NCBI RefSeq assembly: GCF_020539485.1
Contig: NZ_JACDXU010000003.1
Span: 372,001 to 436,000 of the forward strand
Reading direction: 5' to 3'
From: Fulverythrobacter ferritrahens
Lineage (GTDB): Bacteria; Pseudomonadota; Alphaproteobacteria; Sphingomonadales; Sphingomonadaceae
Length of the DNA: 64,000 nt
Position numbers and translations under genes: made by a program. Within the stretch, counting starts at the first letter, position 1. Each line of letters opens with the position of its first letter. A model generated the notes under the pieces. The model ran no database searches, was not told the origin of the DNA, and saw nothing but the letters and a program-made list of their open reading frames with translations. Positions 33,527-42,510 of this stretch are shown piece by piece.

Positions 33527-36040
33527 TCAGAAGTCGAGGCTTACCCCGCCGTAGACGAAGCGGCCCGACGCGCCGTTCGGGTGGATGAAGCCATAGGCGT
33601 TCACGCCGTTCGAACGGTTCCCCTGGACGTACTTGTCCGGATACTTGTTGAAGACGTTCTGGGCGCCCGCGGTGAGGCGGAGGTTGCCCAGAAGCTGATA
33701 GGACAGCGCGAGATCGACATAGGTCTCCGGCGAGAAGCGCTGGTCCCGGTTGCCGTTGCCGCCAGGGGAAAGGCCCGCGGCGCTCGCATTGTACCAGTAG
33801 GCGCCGTAGTGCTTCACCGACAGGTTCGCGCTGAACGCATCGTAGTCATAGTTCAGGTCGAAGATGAACTTGTGACCCGGCGTGCCGCGCTGGGCGTCCC
33901 GCACGCGATACGGGTCGATCACGGTGAATGTGCTGCCGTTGACTTCCAGCTTGTTCCGCACGTTCGAAAGTTCGACGTCGTTGAAGCTGGCCGCGAGCGA
34001 CAGCGAGACGCGGCCTCCGGCGATATCGTCGAACCGCTTCTTCGCAACGATGTCGATGCCCTTGGTCGTTGAGTCCCAGCCGTTGAAATAATACGAGGCC
34101 TGCGTGAACCCGGGCAGGCCGTTCACCGTGAACAGCTGCGAGATGGCCGAACCGCGCAAGGCATCGGTGATGACCACCGCGTCTTCGACCTTCAGCTTGT
34201 AGAGATCGACTGTGAGCGACGAGGAGCTGTCCGGCTGCAGGACGATGCCCGCCGTCAGCGTACGCGACTTTTCCGGGTCGAGCGGCTTGGCGCCGAACGG
34301 TGCGCCGAGCGGGTCGTTGGGGCGGAACAGACGCGTTTGTCCCGGGCTCGCCAGCGCGAGGCCGGTGTTGCTCCAGGTTGAAGTGTAGCCCGTGACCTGC
34401 GTGCCGAGCATTGCAAGGCTCGGCGCGTGGAAGCCGGTGCCGAACGTGCCGCGCACGGCCAGCCAGTCAGTCAGGTCATAGCGAGCGGTCGCTTCACCGT
34501 TCCAGGTGCTGCCGAAGTCAGAATAGTGCTCGTAGCGGCCTGTGATGCCCAGGGTGAGGCCCCGCACGAGGTCGGCTTCAAGGCCGGCGTAGGCACCCTT
34601 TACGTTACGCTTGAACGAGCCTTCGTCTTCCGGCCGGATCGGGCTGTCGACCGACGCGGCAACGACCGGAATGGAGTTTTTGGGGTTGGCGAGGCCGCCG
34701 TTGGTGTAAGCGTCGACATCCGCAAGGTCGCCGGTGCCCCAGTATTCATGACGATAGAGCGCACCCGCGCTCAGCACGACGGGGCTGTGCAGGCCGATCT
34801 CGAAATCTCGCACATAGTCGGCCTGCAACGTCAGCTGGCGGGACTTGGTTGAACCCCAGTAGAAGTCGGTCTTGCTGTCTGCGCCCCAGCTCGGGTTCAC
34901 CGTGCCGAGCGTCCACTTGCCAGCTTCGTTTTGGCCGTAGCTCGCAGACAGGTCGAACTTGCCGCCTTCCGACTGGTCACCGAACGAAATGCCACCGACG
35001 GCAGCAAAGTCCTTAGCGTTGCTTTTGGAGCGGGGCGTGTACCCGTCAGGATAGAGGTCCAGCACTGCGCGGGTGCTCGGCGCAATCGTGAGCGTTTCGA
35101 GGGTGATCGGGTTGATCGTCGTCGAAACCACGCGCTCCGGATTCACGTAGGAACCGGATTTGCGATACGAGTAGTTGACGTAGCCGTAGAGGCGGACGTC
35201 ATCGCCGATGGGCTGCTCGATCTTGGCGAGCGCTTTCGCGCTTTCGCTCCAGCCGCTGCCCCACTGCGCCCACTTCTTGTCGAACGTGTCGTTGCGCGGA
35301 TCTCCCGGCAGGAACAGCGGGCGCCAATCCGGCTCGGACCGGTCGGTAATGGCAATCTTGGTGTAGTTGGCGCTAATGGTCAGCGAGCCTCCTTCGCCCA
35401 GCCCGAAGCCGTGCCACCCGTCGATGATGCGGGTGAAACCACCCCCGTCGGTATGGCCGCCGAGCGTGCCGCTCACCCCGCCGCCGTCGGCCTCGTCACG
35501 CAGGACGACGTTCACTACGCCAGCAATCGCGTCCGAGCCGTAACGTGATGCTGCGCCGTCATGGAGCAGTTCCACGCGCTGGATTGCCGAGAGCGGGATC
35601 GTGTTGATGTCCACGCTGGTGGATGCCGGGAAGGGCAGGGTGGTGGTGATCTGCGAGGACGCGTTGCGGCGCTTCCCGTCGACCAGGATGAGCGTGTAGG
35701 CCGGGCTGATCCCCTTGAGTGAGGCCGAACGGGTGTTCTGCCCGTTCCAGGAATTCTGGCCCTGGGGGAAGTTAAACGAAGGACTCAGCTTTTCGAGCGC
35801 CTGGTTGAGCGTGCGGGCACCGGTCTTCTCCAGCGTATCGGCATTGAAGATGTCGACGGGCGCAGTGCTCTGCAGTGCCGTCACGTCCTGCCGGCTGGTG
35901 CCGAGGACGATGATTTCGTGCGAAGATGCCTCTGCGGTGGCGTCCGTCGCCTCTGCATACGCGGCCGAGGAAACCAGACCCATCGCGATCGCGGTTCCTA
36001 CCTGTCCGAGCAGACGTACGCGCAATCTGTTGTTTTTCAT
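33527..36040 (-). CDS. TonB-dependent outer-membrane receptor
   Basis: 837 residues from the ATG at 36040. Signal peptide (about 1-29, ending AYA-EA), a TonB box-like EIIVLGT, plug domain (about 50-165) with LIL VDGKRR and GSDAIAGVVNVV motifs, and a beta-barrel to the C-terminal Phe. It is of the long sphingomonad type with a Ser/Asn-rich plug. It transports an unknown ligand. Its place beside a sulfite dehydrogenase and a CysB-type regulator suggests an organosulfur compound, which is inference. Confidence 0.9.
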   Translation of the reverse strand: MKNNRLRVRLLGQVGTAIAMGLVSSAAYAEATDATAEASSHEIIVLGTSRQDVTALQSTAPVDIFNADTLEKTGARTLNQALEKLSPSFNFPQGQNSWNGQNTRSASLKGISPAYTLILVDGKRRNASSQITTTLPFPASTSVDINTIPLSAIQRVELLHDGAASRYGSDAIAGVVNVVLRDEADGGGVSGTLGGHTDGGGFTRIIDGWHGFGLGEGGSLTISANYTKIAITDRSEPDWRPLFLPGDPRNDTFDKKWAQWGSGWSESAKALAKIEQPIGDDVRLYGYVNYSYRKSGSYVNPERVVSTTINPITLETLTIAPSTRAVLDLYPDGYTPRSKSNAKDFAAVGGISFGDQSEGGKFDLSASYGQNEAGKWTLGTVNPSWGADSKTDFYWGSTKSRQLTLQADYVRDFEIGLHSPVVLSAGALYRHEYWGTGDLADVDAYTNGGLANPKNSIPVVAASVDSPIRPEDEGSFKRNVKGAYAGLEADLVRGLTLGITGRYEHYSDFGSTWNGEATARYDLTDWLAVRGTFGTGFHAPSLAMLGTQVTGYTSTWSNTGLALASPGQTRLFRPNDPLGAPFGAKPLDPEKSRTLTAGIVLQPDSSSSLTVDLYKLKVEDAVVITDALRGSAISQLFTVNGLPGFTQASYYFNGWDSTTKGIDIVAKKRFDDIAGGRVSLSLAASFNDVELSNVRNKLEVNGSTFTVIDPYRVRDAQRGTPGHKFIFDLNYDYDAFSANLSVKHYGAYWYNASAAGLSPGGNGNRDQRFSPETYVDLALSYQLLGNLRLTAGAQNVFNKYPDKYVQGNRSNGVNAYGFIHPNGASGRFVYGGVSLDF

Positions 36041-36503
36041 TGTTCTCGAACCTTTGATGATTTCAGAGAGACGATCCGCGCCAATGTGCGGCACGCAACG
36101 GCGCACTCGCGCCCGCACTCTCGTGTCGGGCGTCGAACCGGTCTGCTGCCAAGCATTTCCGTGTGGGGTTAGCTTGATCGTCGAACTGCGATCAGGATGA
36201 CCGCTGGGGAGGCCACATATGCAGCGCGCAACAGGCGATCCAACAACGATCCGTCATATCGTTCGAACCGTTTGGAATATGCGGATGACCTGTGGAATGG
36301 CTGCATAAGCATATAAATTTATGTTGGTTTGGCTTCGGCCCCGGCTCGATATTCTGGGCTTCCATTTGGCGGCCACGGTCCTTTTCGTCCCAGCCGCTTT
36401 CCAGATTTCTGCGCCGATCGTGCTGCCCTGATTGGGCGCAGCGAAAGGCGAAACCGACCCGGCACAGCGCCCCCGCTGGCCGCCCGTCGATGAAAGGAAG
36501 GTC
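36041..36503. other. Divergent intergenic region
   Basis: Control region between the leftward TonB receptor and the rightward DUF6152 gene. CATAAGCATATAAATTTATG (36304-36323) has CATAA/TTATG ends 10 bases apart and fits the T-N11-A shape of LysR sites; the match is weak evidence only. No gene seen. Confidence 0.4.
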
Positions 36504-36914
36504 ATGAAATCCGCGTTCGTGTTCGCCGGCGCCGTCGCCCTCGTTGCGGCGGGCGCCTTGTCCGCCCCTGCCGTGGCGCACCATTCGTTTGCCGCAGAGT
36601 TTGATGCCAAGAAACCCGTCGTGGTCGATGGCGTCATAACCAAGGTCCAGCTCGTCAACCCGCACAGCTGGATCTACGTCGATGTGAAGGATGCCAGCGG
36701 CAAGGTCACGAACTGGGGCTTCGAGTTCGGTTCCCCCATCGGGCTGCGTTCGGCTGGGATCACCCGCGCCGATGTGAAGCCGGGCACGAAAGTCCGCATC
36801 GCAGGCTATCGCGCGAAGAATGGCGGGCCGTTCGGCTACACCTCGGTCATTCGCCTGCCCGACCAGCGGACCGTCACTGTCGGTGCCGCGGTTCCGCCGC
36901 CGAAGATCGACTGA
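36504..36914 (+). CDS. DUF6152 family periplasmic protein
   Basis: 136 residues from the ATG at 36504, with GGAAG 5 bases upstream. A signal peptide (residues 1-25, ending AVA-HH) precedes a small beta domain with HHSFAAEFDAKKPVVVDGVI, NPHSWIYVDVKD and VRIAGYRAKNGGPFGYTSVI, matching DUF6152. The His pair directly after the cleavage site and HSW may bind a metal. It is coupled to the next gene (one base between stop and start). Confidence 0.75.
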   Translation: MKSAFVFAGAVALVAAGALSAPAVAHHSFAAEFDAKKPVVVDGVITKVQLVNPHSWIYVDVKDASGKVTNWGFEFGSPIGLRSAGITRADVKPGTKVRIAGYRAKNGGPFGYTSVIRLPDQRTVTVGAAVPPPKID

Positions 36915-36915
36915 C

Positions 36916-37686
36916 ATGAGCGGCAACCTGTTGAAGGCATCGCGCCACCTTGCGGTGGCGCTGGCCGCATTCGTGCTCAGTGCCCAGGCCCATGCGCAGG
37001 ACATTCCGCGCCTGCCCAGCGGCAAGCCGGACTTTTCCGGCGTGTGGCAGACGCTGAGCGAAGCGGACTATGATCTTGAGCCCCACGTCGGACGGCGCGA
37101 TGCCCCGCCGGGGCAGGGCGTCGTCGCCGAAGGCAAGATCCCGTATCTGCCCGAAGCGCTCGAACTGCGGCAGGACAACTACGAGAACCGCATGCAGGAC
37201 GATCCGCGTCTCAAGTGCTGGTCGCTCGGCGTGCCGCGGAGCGTCTATCACCCGACGCCGTTCCAGGTCTTCCAGCGCGATTCCGACCTGACGCTGATCC
37301 ATCGGTTAGGGCACCAGACGCGCACGATCCACACCAATGGATCGCTCCACCCCGAAGACGGCGAGGAGCTGTGGATGGGCGATTCTCGCGGAAAGTGGGA
37401 GGGCGATACGCTGGTTGTCGACGTCGACGATTTCAACGCGGAGACTTGGCTTGACCGGGCCGGCAACTTCCACAGCGAGGACCTGCACGTCGTCGAACGG
37501 TGGAGCTTCGTGGACAAGGATACGATCGCGTATTCCGCGACGCTGGAAGACCCGCAGGTGTTCAGCGCTTCGTGGACGATCAATGTCCTGCTCCATCGGC
37601 GTCGTGACCCGGGCTTCGTGCTGATCGAAGACTACTGCCAGACGCTCGAATACGATCAATTCTACCCGCACAAGGGTGACAAATGA
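36916..37686 (+). CDS. Secreted protein, paralog 1 of a pair (PDFSGVW family)
   Basis: 256 residues with a signal peptide (residues 1-27, ending AHA-QD). Motifs PDFSGVW, KIPYLPEALELRQDN and WMGDSRGKWEGDTLVVDV are shared with the next gene. These motifs belong to a family frequent in sphingomonads and acidobacteria, often near TonB receptors; I know no function. It overlaps the next gene by 4 bases. Confidence 0.7.
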   Translation: MSGNLLKASRHLAVALAAFVLSAQAHAQDIPRLPSGKPDFSGVWQTLSEADYDLEPHVGRRDAPPGQGVVAEGKIPYLPEALELRQDNYENRMQDDPRLKCWSLGVPRSVYHPTPFQVFQRDSDLTLIHRLGHQTRTIHTNGSLHPEDGEELWMGDSRGKWEGDTLVVDVDDFNAETWLDRAGNFHSEDLHVVERWSFVDKDTIAYSATLEDPQVFSASWTINVLLHRRRDPGFVLIEDYCQTLEYDQFYPHKGDK

Positions 37687-38663
37687 CCCGCACTGCATTG
37701 GCAACTCTGCTGCTCGCCAGCAGCACCATCGCCGCGCCTGCCATTGCGCAGGAGCCTACCCCGTCAGCGAACGCCGCGAAGAGTGAGCGGCTCCCGCGCG
37801 TGATCAAGGAGCGCCTCTCCATTCCCGAAGGTGAGTGGACAGGCCCCCGCCTTGCGGACGGCCAGCCGGACGTCTCCGGCTTCTGGTCGAACATGATCGC
37901 CAACCACAACAACTTCACCGACCCGCAAGCCGGCGCTCCCGGCGAGCCGACGGAGGCCGCCAACTTGCCGCGCGATCAGCGTGCGCCCAGTCGCGTGTCG
38001 GACCCGGAAGACGGGCAGGTGCCCTACCTGCCGGAAGCTCGTGTTCTCCAGCAGGACTTCGCTGAGAACTTCGCAAATCCCACGAAGTCCCGGTACATTG
38101 AACCGATGGCACGCTGCGCCCCGGCCGGAGTGCCCAAGTCGCTCTACTGGCACGGGTACGAGATCCGTCAGTATCCCGGATACGTGGTGTTCTTGTTCGA
38201 TACGGGCACGCGGATCATCCGTCTCGGCGATGCGAAGCACATCCACCCGGATATCAAGCTGTGGAACGGCGATTCCATCGGCCACTGGGAGGGCAACACA
38301 CTGGTTGTCGACGTCACCAACAACAACGGCAAGGCGCTTTTCGGACGCACCGGCGATTTCATGAGCGAGAACGCCACCGTAGCCGAGCGCTACGTGTTCG
38401 CGCAGGACGGCGCGTCCTTCAATTATGTCGCGACGTTCACGGACCCGACCGTCTACTCGCGCCCGTGGACGGCCACCGTGCCGACTCGCCGCTACACCGC
38501 AGAAGACGAACCGGACGGCTGGCACTACGATGTTACGCCGGTCAACAATCCGGGGCAACCGCGCGACTATGAAATGCCCGAACGCATCTGCGTCGAGAAT
38601 AACGGGCCGTTTGGCGGCGGTGCGATCGGCGTCGTGGTCCACGAACCGCTGATCCAACGCTGA
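37683..38663 (+). CDS. Secreted protein, paralog 2 of a pair (PDVSGFW family)
   Basis: 326 residues with a signal peptide (residues 1-22, ending AIA-QE). PDVSGFW, PYLPEARVLQQDF and WNGDSIGHWEGNTLVVDVTN align with the upstream paralog, with an extra N-terminal region of about 60 residues and a longer C-terminus. Conserved Trp/Glu/Asp positions in both copies suggest a shared binding or catalytic site. Last gene before an IS6-type relic. Confidence 0.7.
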   Translation: MTRTALATLLLASSTIAAPAIAQEPTPSANAAKSERLPRVIKERLSIPEGEWTGPRLADGQPDVSGFWSNMIANHNNFTDPQAGAPGEPTEAANLPRDQRAPSRVSDPEDGQVPYLPEARVLQQDFAENFANPTKSRYIEPMARCAPAGVPKSLYWHGYEIRQYPGYVVFLFDTGTRIIRLGDAKHIHPDIKLWNGDSIGHWEGNTLVVDVTNNNGKALFGRTGDFMSENATVAERYVFAQDGASFNYVATFTDPTVYSRPWTATVPTRRYTAEDEPDGWHYDVTPVNNPGQPRDYEMPERICVENNGPFGGGAIGVVVHEPLIQR

Positions 38664-38749
38664 CAGGTGCTTCCAAACCAGCTGCACCTGTTGCTGAAGA
38701 GCGGGTGAGGGAGGGGCGATTGAAGCCTCGCCCACACCGGCTCGATAAC

Positions 38750-39031
38750 CTGTTCCGATACTTCCAATTCCTCACCCGAGGTAATCCGCCTCGTTGTGAT
38801 TGACGTATGTCCGCTTCCCGCTTCAACCCTGCGGGCAGGTCATCACGGGCGGCATACATCGATGCGAAGACCGTGTTTCCGCCGCTGGGTGGGACTTCGC
38901 ACCCCAACAGAATGGACCGCGGGCGGGGGTTTGGTCAGAAGTTCGCTCAGGAACGCTGCCCCGTCGATCGTCAGACTTACAAAACCCGCCGCTCCACCGC
39001 TTTGGCTGAGGTGAAGCCCCGCACTCAGTAG
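38750..39031 (+). pseudogene. IS6-family transposase relic 2 (both ends, middle lost)
   Basis: The left part reads LFRYFQ, then after a one-base insertion SSPEVIRLVV and, after another, TYVRFPL, the N-terminus of IS6-type transposases. The right part (38940-39031) reads QKFAQERCPVDRQTYKTRRS then TALAE, the C-terminus. The catalytic core is deleted and the frame is broken at several places. Confidence 0.75.
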
Positions 39032-39304
39032 GGGGAAGGACCGCACTGGCTCGGCCGCCGGACGGGGATCGCGCCGAGCGTCAGGAAATCGGCCAAACCG
39101 CGAGATCGCCAATCCCGACCTGCCACTAAGCCATAATTCAGCTCGATAGACGGCATTTCATCACCCCTCACATCCCCCATTAAGCCGCAAAAATTCAAAC
39201 TCTACAAATTTGGTCGACAAATTGGAACGGTTTGCCTATTCGATAATTCCCTATCTTATAAGTCGGGATAAGGCAGGGCTTGGACGGGCCTAGGGAGTAG
39301 CGAG
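39032..39304. other. Intergenic region with promoter-like sequence for the hydrolase-cysteine synthase operon
   Basis: No gene seen. The last 120 bases are AT-rich, unlike the surroundings, and contain CCCTATCTTATAAGTCGGG with CTTAT/ATAAG inverted arms that could bind a regulator. Confidence 0.4.
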
Positions 39305-39949
39305 ATGACGAATGGTCTTCGGGAAAATCGGGACCAGCCGCAAGTGCTGATCGTTCCCGGCCTCGGTGGTAGTGGGCCACACCACTGGCAGACGATTTGG
39401 GAAAACCAGAATCCCGATTGCAGTCGGGTAGATCTGGGAATGTGGGACAATCCCCAGCCAGCCATCTGGGCGGACAGGTTGGGTGCCGCAATCAGTACGG
39501 CAACCCGACCGGTGGTTCTCGTGGCTCACAGCCTGGGATGCCATGCGGTCGCGTGGTGGAACGCCCTGGAGCGTCCGGCCGCGGATAAGGTGTTTGGCGC
39601 GCTGCTCGTCGCGCCGCCCGAAGTCGAAGAGGCGCCCATTGATTCCAGACTGTCGCCGTTCGCGCCGATCATTCGCAAGCGCCTGCCGTTTCCCTCAATT
39701 CTGGTCGCCAGCCGGAACGACCCCTGGGCATCCTATGGCCGGGCAAAACGCATGGCTCGCGCATGGGGAAGCCGCCTGATTGACGCAGGTCCGCTGGGGC
39801 ACATCAACTCAGAAGCAGGCGTCAGAGACTGGCCTTATGGCCGCTTCCTCCTCCGCAGGTTAATCTCGGCGGGAACTCCTGACGCCACTCCGCTCCTCGC
39901 CGGTGGCGCTGTCGACACGCTTTTGCGCGCTGGGGGTGGGACGCGATGA
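39305..39949 (+). CDS. RBBP9/YdeN-type alpha/beta serine hydrolase
   Basis: 214 residues, a compact alpha/beta hydrolase: [16 protein letters not shown] opens the RBBP9/YdeN family; nucleophile Ser76 in AHSLGC, Asp139 in SRNDPWAS and His166 in GHINSEAG form the triad. Cytoplasmic, substrate unknown. It overlaps the cysteine-synthase gene by 4 bases, so a role in releasing a thiol or an acylated amino acid is a reasonable guess. Confidence 0.85.
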   Translation: MTNGLRENRDQPQVLIVPGLGGSGPHHWQTIWENQNPDCSRVDLGMWDNPQPAIWADRLGAAISTATRPVVLVAHSLGCHAVAWWNALERPAADKVFGALLVAPPEVEEAPIDSRLSPFAPIIRKRLPFPSILVASRNDPWASYGRAKRMARAWGSRLIDAGPLGHINSEAGVRDWPYGRFLLRRLISAGTPDATPLLAGGAVDTLLRAGGGTR

Positions 39950-40869
39950 AAGTACAATCCATCCTCGAGACCATCGGCCAAACACCACATATCCGTTTGG
40001 GGCGACTGTTTCCGGAAGCCGAAGTTTGGATCAAATCCGAACGCACCAATCCCAGTGGTTCCATCAAGGATCGCATTGCACTGGCGATGGTCGAAGCAGC
40101 AGAAGCGAGTGGCGGCCTCCGCCCAGGTGGCACGATTGTCGAGCCTACCAGCGGCAACACCGGCGTCGGTCTTGCCATGGTCGCCGCGGTCAAGGGCTAC
40201 CGCCTGATCCTGGTGATGCCCGAGAGCATGTCGATCGAGCGTCGCCGTCTTATGCTTGCTTACGGTGCGCAGTTCGATCTGACCCCGCGGGAGAAGGGCA
40301 TGCCCGGTGCAATTGCCCGTGCCCAGGAACTGGTTCGCGAAACACCCGGTGCCTGGATTCCGCAGCAATTTGCCAATCCGGCGAATGTTGCCATTCATGA
40401 AAGGACGACGGCGCTGGAAATCGTCTCCGCTTTCCAGGAACAGCCGCTTGATGCCCTCGTCACCGGAGTAGGCACGGGCGGACACCTGACAGGGGTTGCA
40501 CGGGTGCTGAAGGCCCGCTGGCCGGCCTTGCGGGTATTCGCCGTGGAACCGGCGCTCTCGCCTGTGATCAGTGGCGGGGAAGCAGCCCCTCATCCGATCC
40601 AGGGCATTGGGGCAGGCTTCATCCCGCCAAACCTCGACACAGCATTGATCGATGAAGTCCTGCCCGTAGAGGCCGAAGATGCACGAGAGTGGGCGCGGCG
40701 CTCTGCCCGAAAGGAGGGCTTGCTTGTCGGGATATCCTCCGGAGCGACGCTGGCCGCAATCGATCAGGCAATCCTCAAGCTGCCCCGCGATGCGCGGATT
40801 TTGGGTTTCAACTATGACACGGGAGAGCGCTATCTCTCTGTTCCGGATTTCCTGCCAGAGGAGTACTGA
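39946..40869 (+). CDS. Cysteine synthase (CysK/CysM family)
   Basis: 307 residues of the PLP beta-family: Lys41 in NPSGSIKDR binds the cofactor, TSGNTG holds the carboxylate, and [12 protein letters not shown] the phosphate; SSGAT near the end closes the site. It makes cysteine from O-acetylserine and sulfide, or from a related activated serine. It is embedded in an operon with a hydrolase and a GATase-like protein under an Fe-S-type Rrf2 regulator, so it is probably a conditional isozyme, not the housekeeping copy. Confidence 0.9.
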   Translation: MKVQSILETIGQTPHIRLGRLFPEAEVWIKSERTNPSGSIKDRIALAMVEAAEASGGLRPGGTIVEPTSGNTGVGLAMVAAVKGYRLILVMPESMSIERRRLMLAYGAQFDLTPREKGMPGAIARAQELVRETPGAWIPQQFANPANVAIHERTTALEIVSAFQEQPLDALVTGVGTGGHLTGVARVLKARWPALRVFAVEPALSPVISGGEAAPHPIQGIGAGFIPPNLDTALIDEVLPVEAEDAREWARRSARKEGLLVGISSGATLAAIDQAILKLPRDARILGFNYDTGERYLSVPDFLPEEY

Positions 40870-41573
40870 TGAGGCAGAAGCGAGCGCTGATCATACGCCA
40901 CGTTCCTTATGAAGGAATTGCCGGCTACCGCGCCCCGATCGAGGGCGCAGGATATCAGGTAGACCGGATCGACGTTTCTGATCCGCATTTTTCTTCGCTG
41001 GACCTGTGCGAGCCGGACCTCCTCATCATGATGGGCGGTCCGATGGGCGTGTATGAGCAGGATCATTTCCCATGGATAACTTGCCAGTTGCGCAGGCTTG
41101 CCCAGCGGCTCGAAGCTGATCGCCCCACCTTGGGCGTCTGCTTCGGAGCGCAGATGATTGCTCAGGCGCTAGGAGGACATGTCTTCCCCGGCCCTCGCAA
41201 GGAAGTGGGCTTCCATGCCGTAACCGTACACGAGGACGTGTCCGCCAACCCGCTTTTGCCGATCGCGGACCAGCCGATCCTGCATTGGCACGGCGATACC
41301 TTTACTCTTCCCGAAAATGTGGAATTGCTCGCCTCGAGTCATGTCTACGAGAACCAGGCATTCCGGCGGGGGCCCAATATTCTGGCGCTACAGTTCCATG
41401 CAGAAATGGGCCTCGATCCGCGCTTCGACGCCTGGATCGAGGAATGGCCGGAGTCAGTTATCGAAGCTGGTGGTTGCGAAACTTCGTTGCGAGCAGCTCA
41501 TGATTTACACGGCCCTTCCGCCGTTGCGGCTGGTCAAGCCGCAATCACTCGTTGGCTTGAAGGTTTCGAATAG
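40869..41573 (+). CDS. Class I glutamine amidotransferase-like protein
   Basis: 234 residues. The triad fits class I GATases: Cys91 in GVCFGAQM, His177 and Glu179 in LQFHAEMG. An HWHGDTF strand near residue 139 is typical of the GuaA-like stand-alone group. No synthetase partner lies beside it. It may hydrolyse a gamma-glutamyl amide or peptide; in this operon a gamma-glutamyl thiol compound is conceivable. Start overlaps the upstream stop (TGATG). Confidence 0.85.
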   Translation: MRQKRALIIRHVPYEGIAGYRAPIEGAGYQVDRIDVSDPHFSSLDLCEPDLLIMMGGPMGVYEQDHFPWITCQLRRLAQRLEADRPTLGVCFGAQMIAQALGGHVFPGPRKEVGFHAVTVHEDVSANPLLPIADQPILHWHGDTFTLPENVELLASSHVYENQAFRRGPNILALQFHAEMGLDPRFDAWIEEWPESVIEAGGCETSLRAAHDLHGPSAVAAGQAAITRWLEGFE

Positions 41574-41581
41574 GCCGTGGC

Positions 41582-42022
41582 TCAAAGCTGGTCTTCAATA
41601 AATTCCGGAACACCCTCGATCGGATCCGCTAGAGTGATGGAATCCAGAATTGCCGCCGTTTCATCCCTGACTTTCAACATAAGTGCCCGCAGTCGGCATT
41701 CACTTTCTGGTAGGCAGTGATCGCATTTTTCGTGCGCGTATCTGCTTGCGCAAGGGACCAACGCTAACGAACCGCGGGTGATACGCACGATATCCCCATA
41801 GCGAATATCGACCGGATGGAGCGCAAGTTGATAACCGCCATCGCGTCCTCGCTGAGAAAGTACGATCCCGGCACGAGCCATTTCGGACAAGATAACCGTC
41901 AAAAACTTGGCTGGGATATTTTGCGCTTCTGCGATCTCGCCCATTTGCGCCCGCCCCTCTGGATAGAGGTCTGCCAGATGTTGAAGAGCACGAATTGTGT
42001 AACGGGTTTTTTGCGAGAGCAT
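41582..42022 (-). CDS. Rrf2-family regulator with a cysteine cluster
   Basis: 146 residues. The N-terminal winged helix (MLSQKTRYTIRALQHLADLY; FLTVILSEMARAGIV) is of the Rrf2/IscR type. Cysteines 91, 100, 103 and 109 (PCASRYAHEKC-DHC-PESEC) form a cluster able to bind an Fe-S centre, as in IscR/NsrR/RsrR. Convergent with the hydrolase operon (8 bases between stops). A perfect palindrome lies just upstream, pointing to autoregulation. Confidence 0.9.
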   Translation of the reverse strand: MLSQKTRYTIRALQHLADLYPEGRAQMGEIAEAQNIPAKFLTVILSEMARAGIVLSQRGRDGGYQLALHPVDIRYGDIVRITRGSLALVPCASRYAHEKCDHCLPESECRLRALMLKVRDETAAILDSITLADPIEGVPEFIEDQL

Positions 42023-42052
42023 GGGGCAGTCTTACGGGCGCAAACAGCGTTT

Positions 42053-42069
42053 TCAAGTATTTTACTTGA
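42053..42069. promoter_or_regulatory. Perfect 7-3-7 palindrome upstream of the Rrf2 gene
   Basis: TCAAGTATTTTACTTGA lies 30 bases before the start codon at 42022, where an operator would overlap the promoter. The sequence is AT-rich and fully symmetrical, as expected for a dimeric winged-helix repressor. Confidence 0.65.
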
Positions 42070-42144
42070 GATATAGAGCAGGCCGGAAGCGTTGCGAGGG
42101 TGCGGTCAGACGAAGTGCAGGCTTGGTAAGGGCAGGGGTAGGGC

Positions 42145-42318
42145 GCGATGTGGCGGCCGATCCCGCGCTTCCGGCGAATGAAGAACTTGCAGAAGTTCGC
42201 TTCAGTGCATGCAAACGTCCACAATCACTTCAGCCAGGAACGCCATCTCGTCGATCGCCGGACTCACAAGGCCCGCAGCTCGGCCGCCCTGGCTGAGTGG
42301 CAGATCCTCATTGGCTAG
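42145..42318 (+). pseudogene. IS6-family transposase relic 3 (C-terminal part)
   Basis: The frame reads AMWRPIPRFRRMKNLQKFAS, VHANVHNHFSQERHLVDRRT and SAALAEWQIL before a stop, the last about 58 residues of an IS6/IS26-type transposase. The upstream catalytic part is missing. Together with relics 1 and 2 it delimits the two sulfur-related modules. Confidence 0.8.
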
Positions 42319-42433
42319 GCATACGCACCCAAGGGCAAGCTGTGCCTGCCAGAGACAGGTTGCAGCTAGACTGACAGCACCCACAAGCTTTTGCCTCATT
42401 CGGCAAGCCAGTTTTCCTGCTCCTGGACGTCAG
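42319..42433. other. Intergenic, no gene seen
   Basis: Between the IS6 relic and the autotransporter terminator. It may include the lost right end of the IS element (GGTTGCAGCTAGACTGACAG), but no clear terminal inverted repeat is visible. Confidence 0.3.
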
Positions 42434-42466
42434 CAAAAAGGGCCGGCACTTGCGTACCAGCCCTTT
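42434..42466 (-). terminator. Terminator of the autotransporter gene
   Basis: On the minus strand AAAGGGCTGG...CCGGCCCTTT forms a stem followed by TTTTT, about 45 bases after the stop at 42511. Confidence 0.7.
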
Positions 42467-42510
42467 CAGGTGCCGTCTTTCCAGGGGAAAGCGGCGCTGT
42501 GTGCTTGCGC

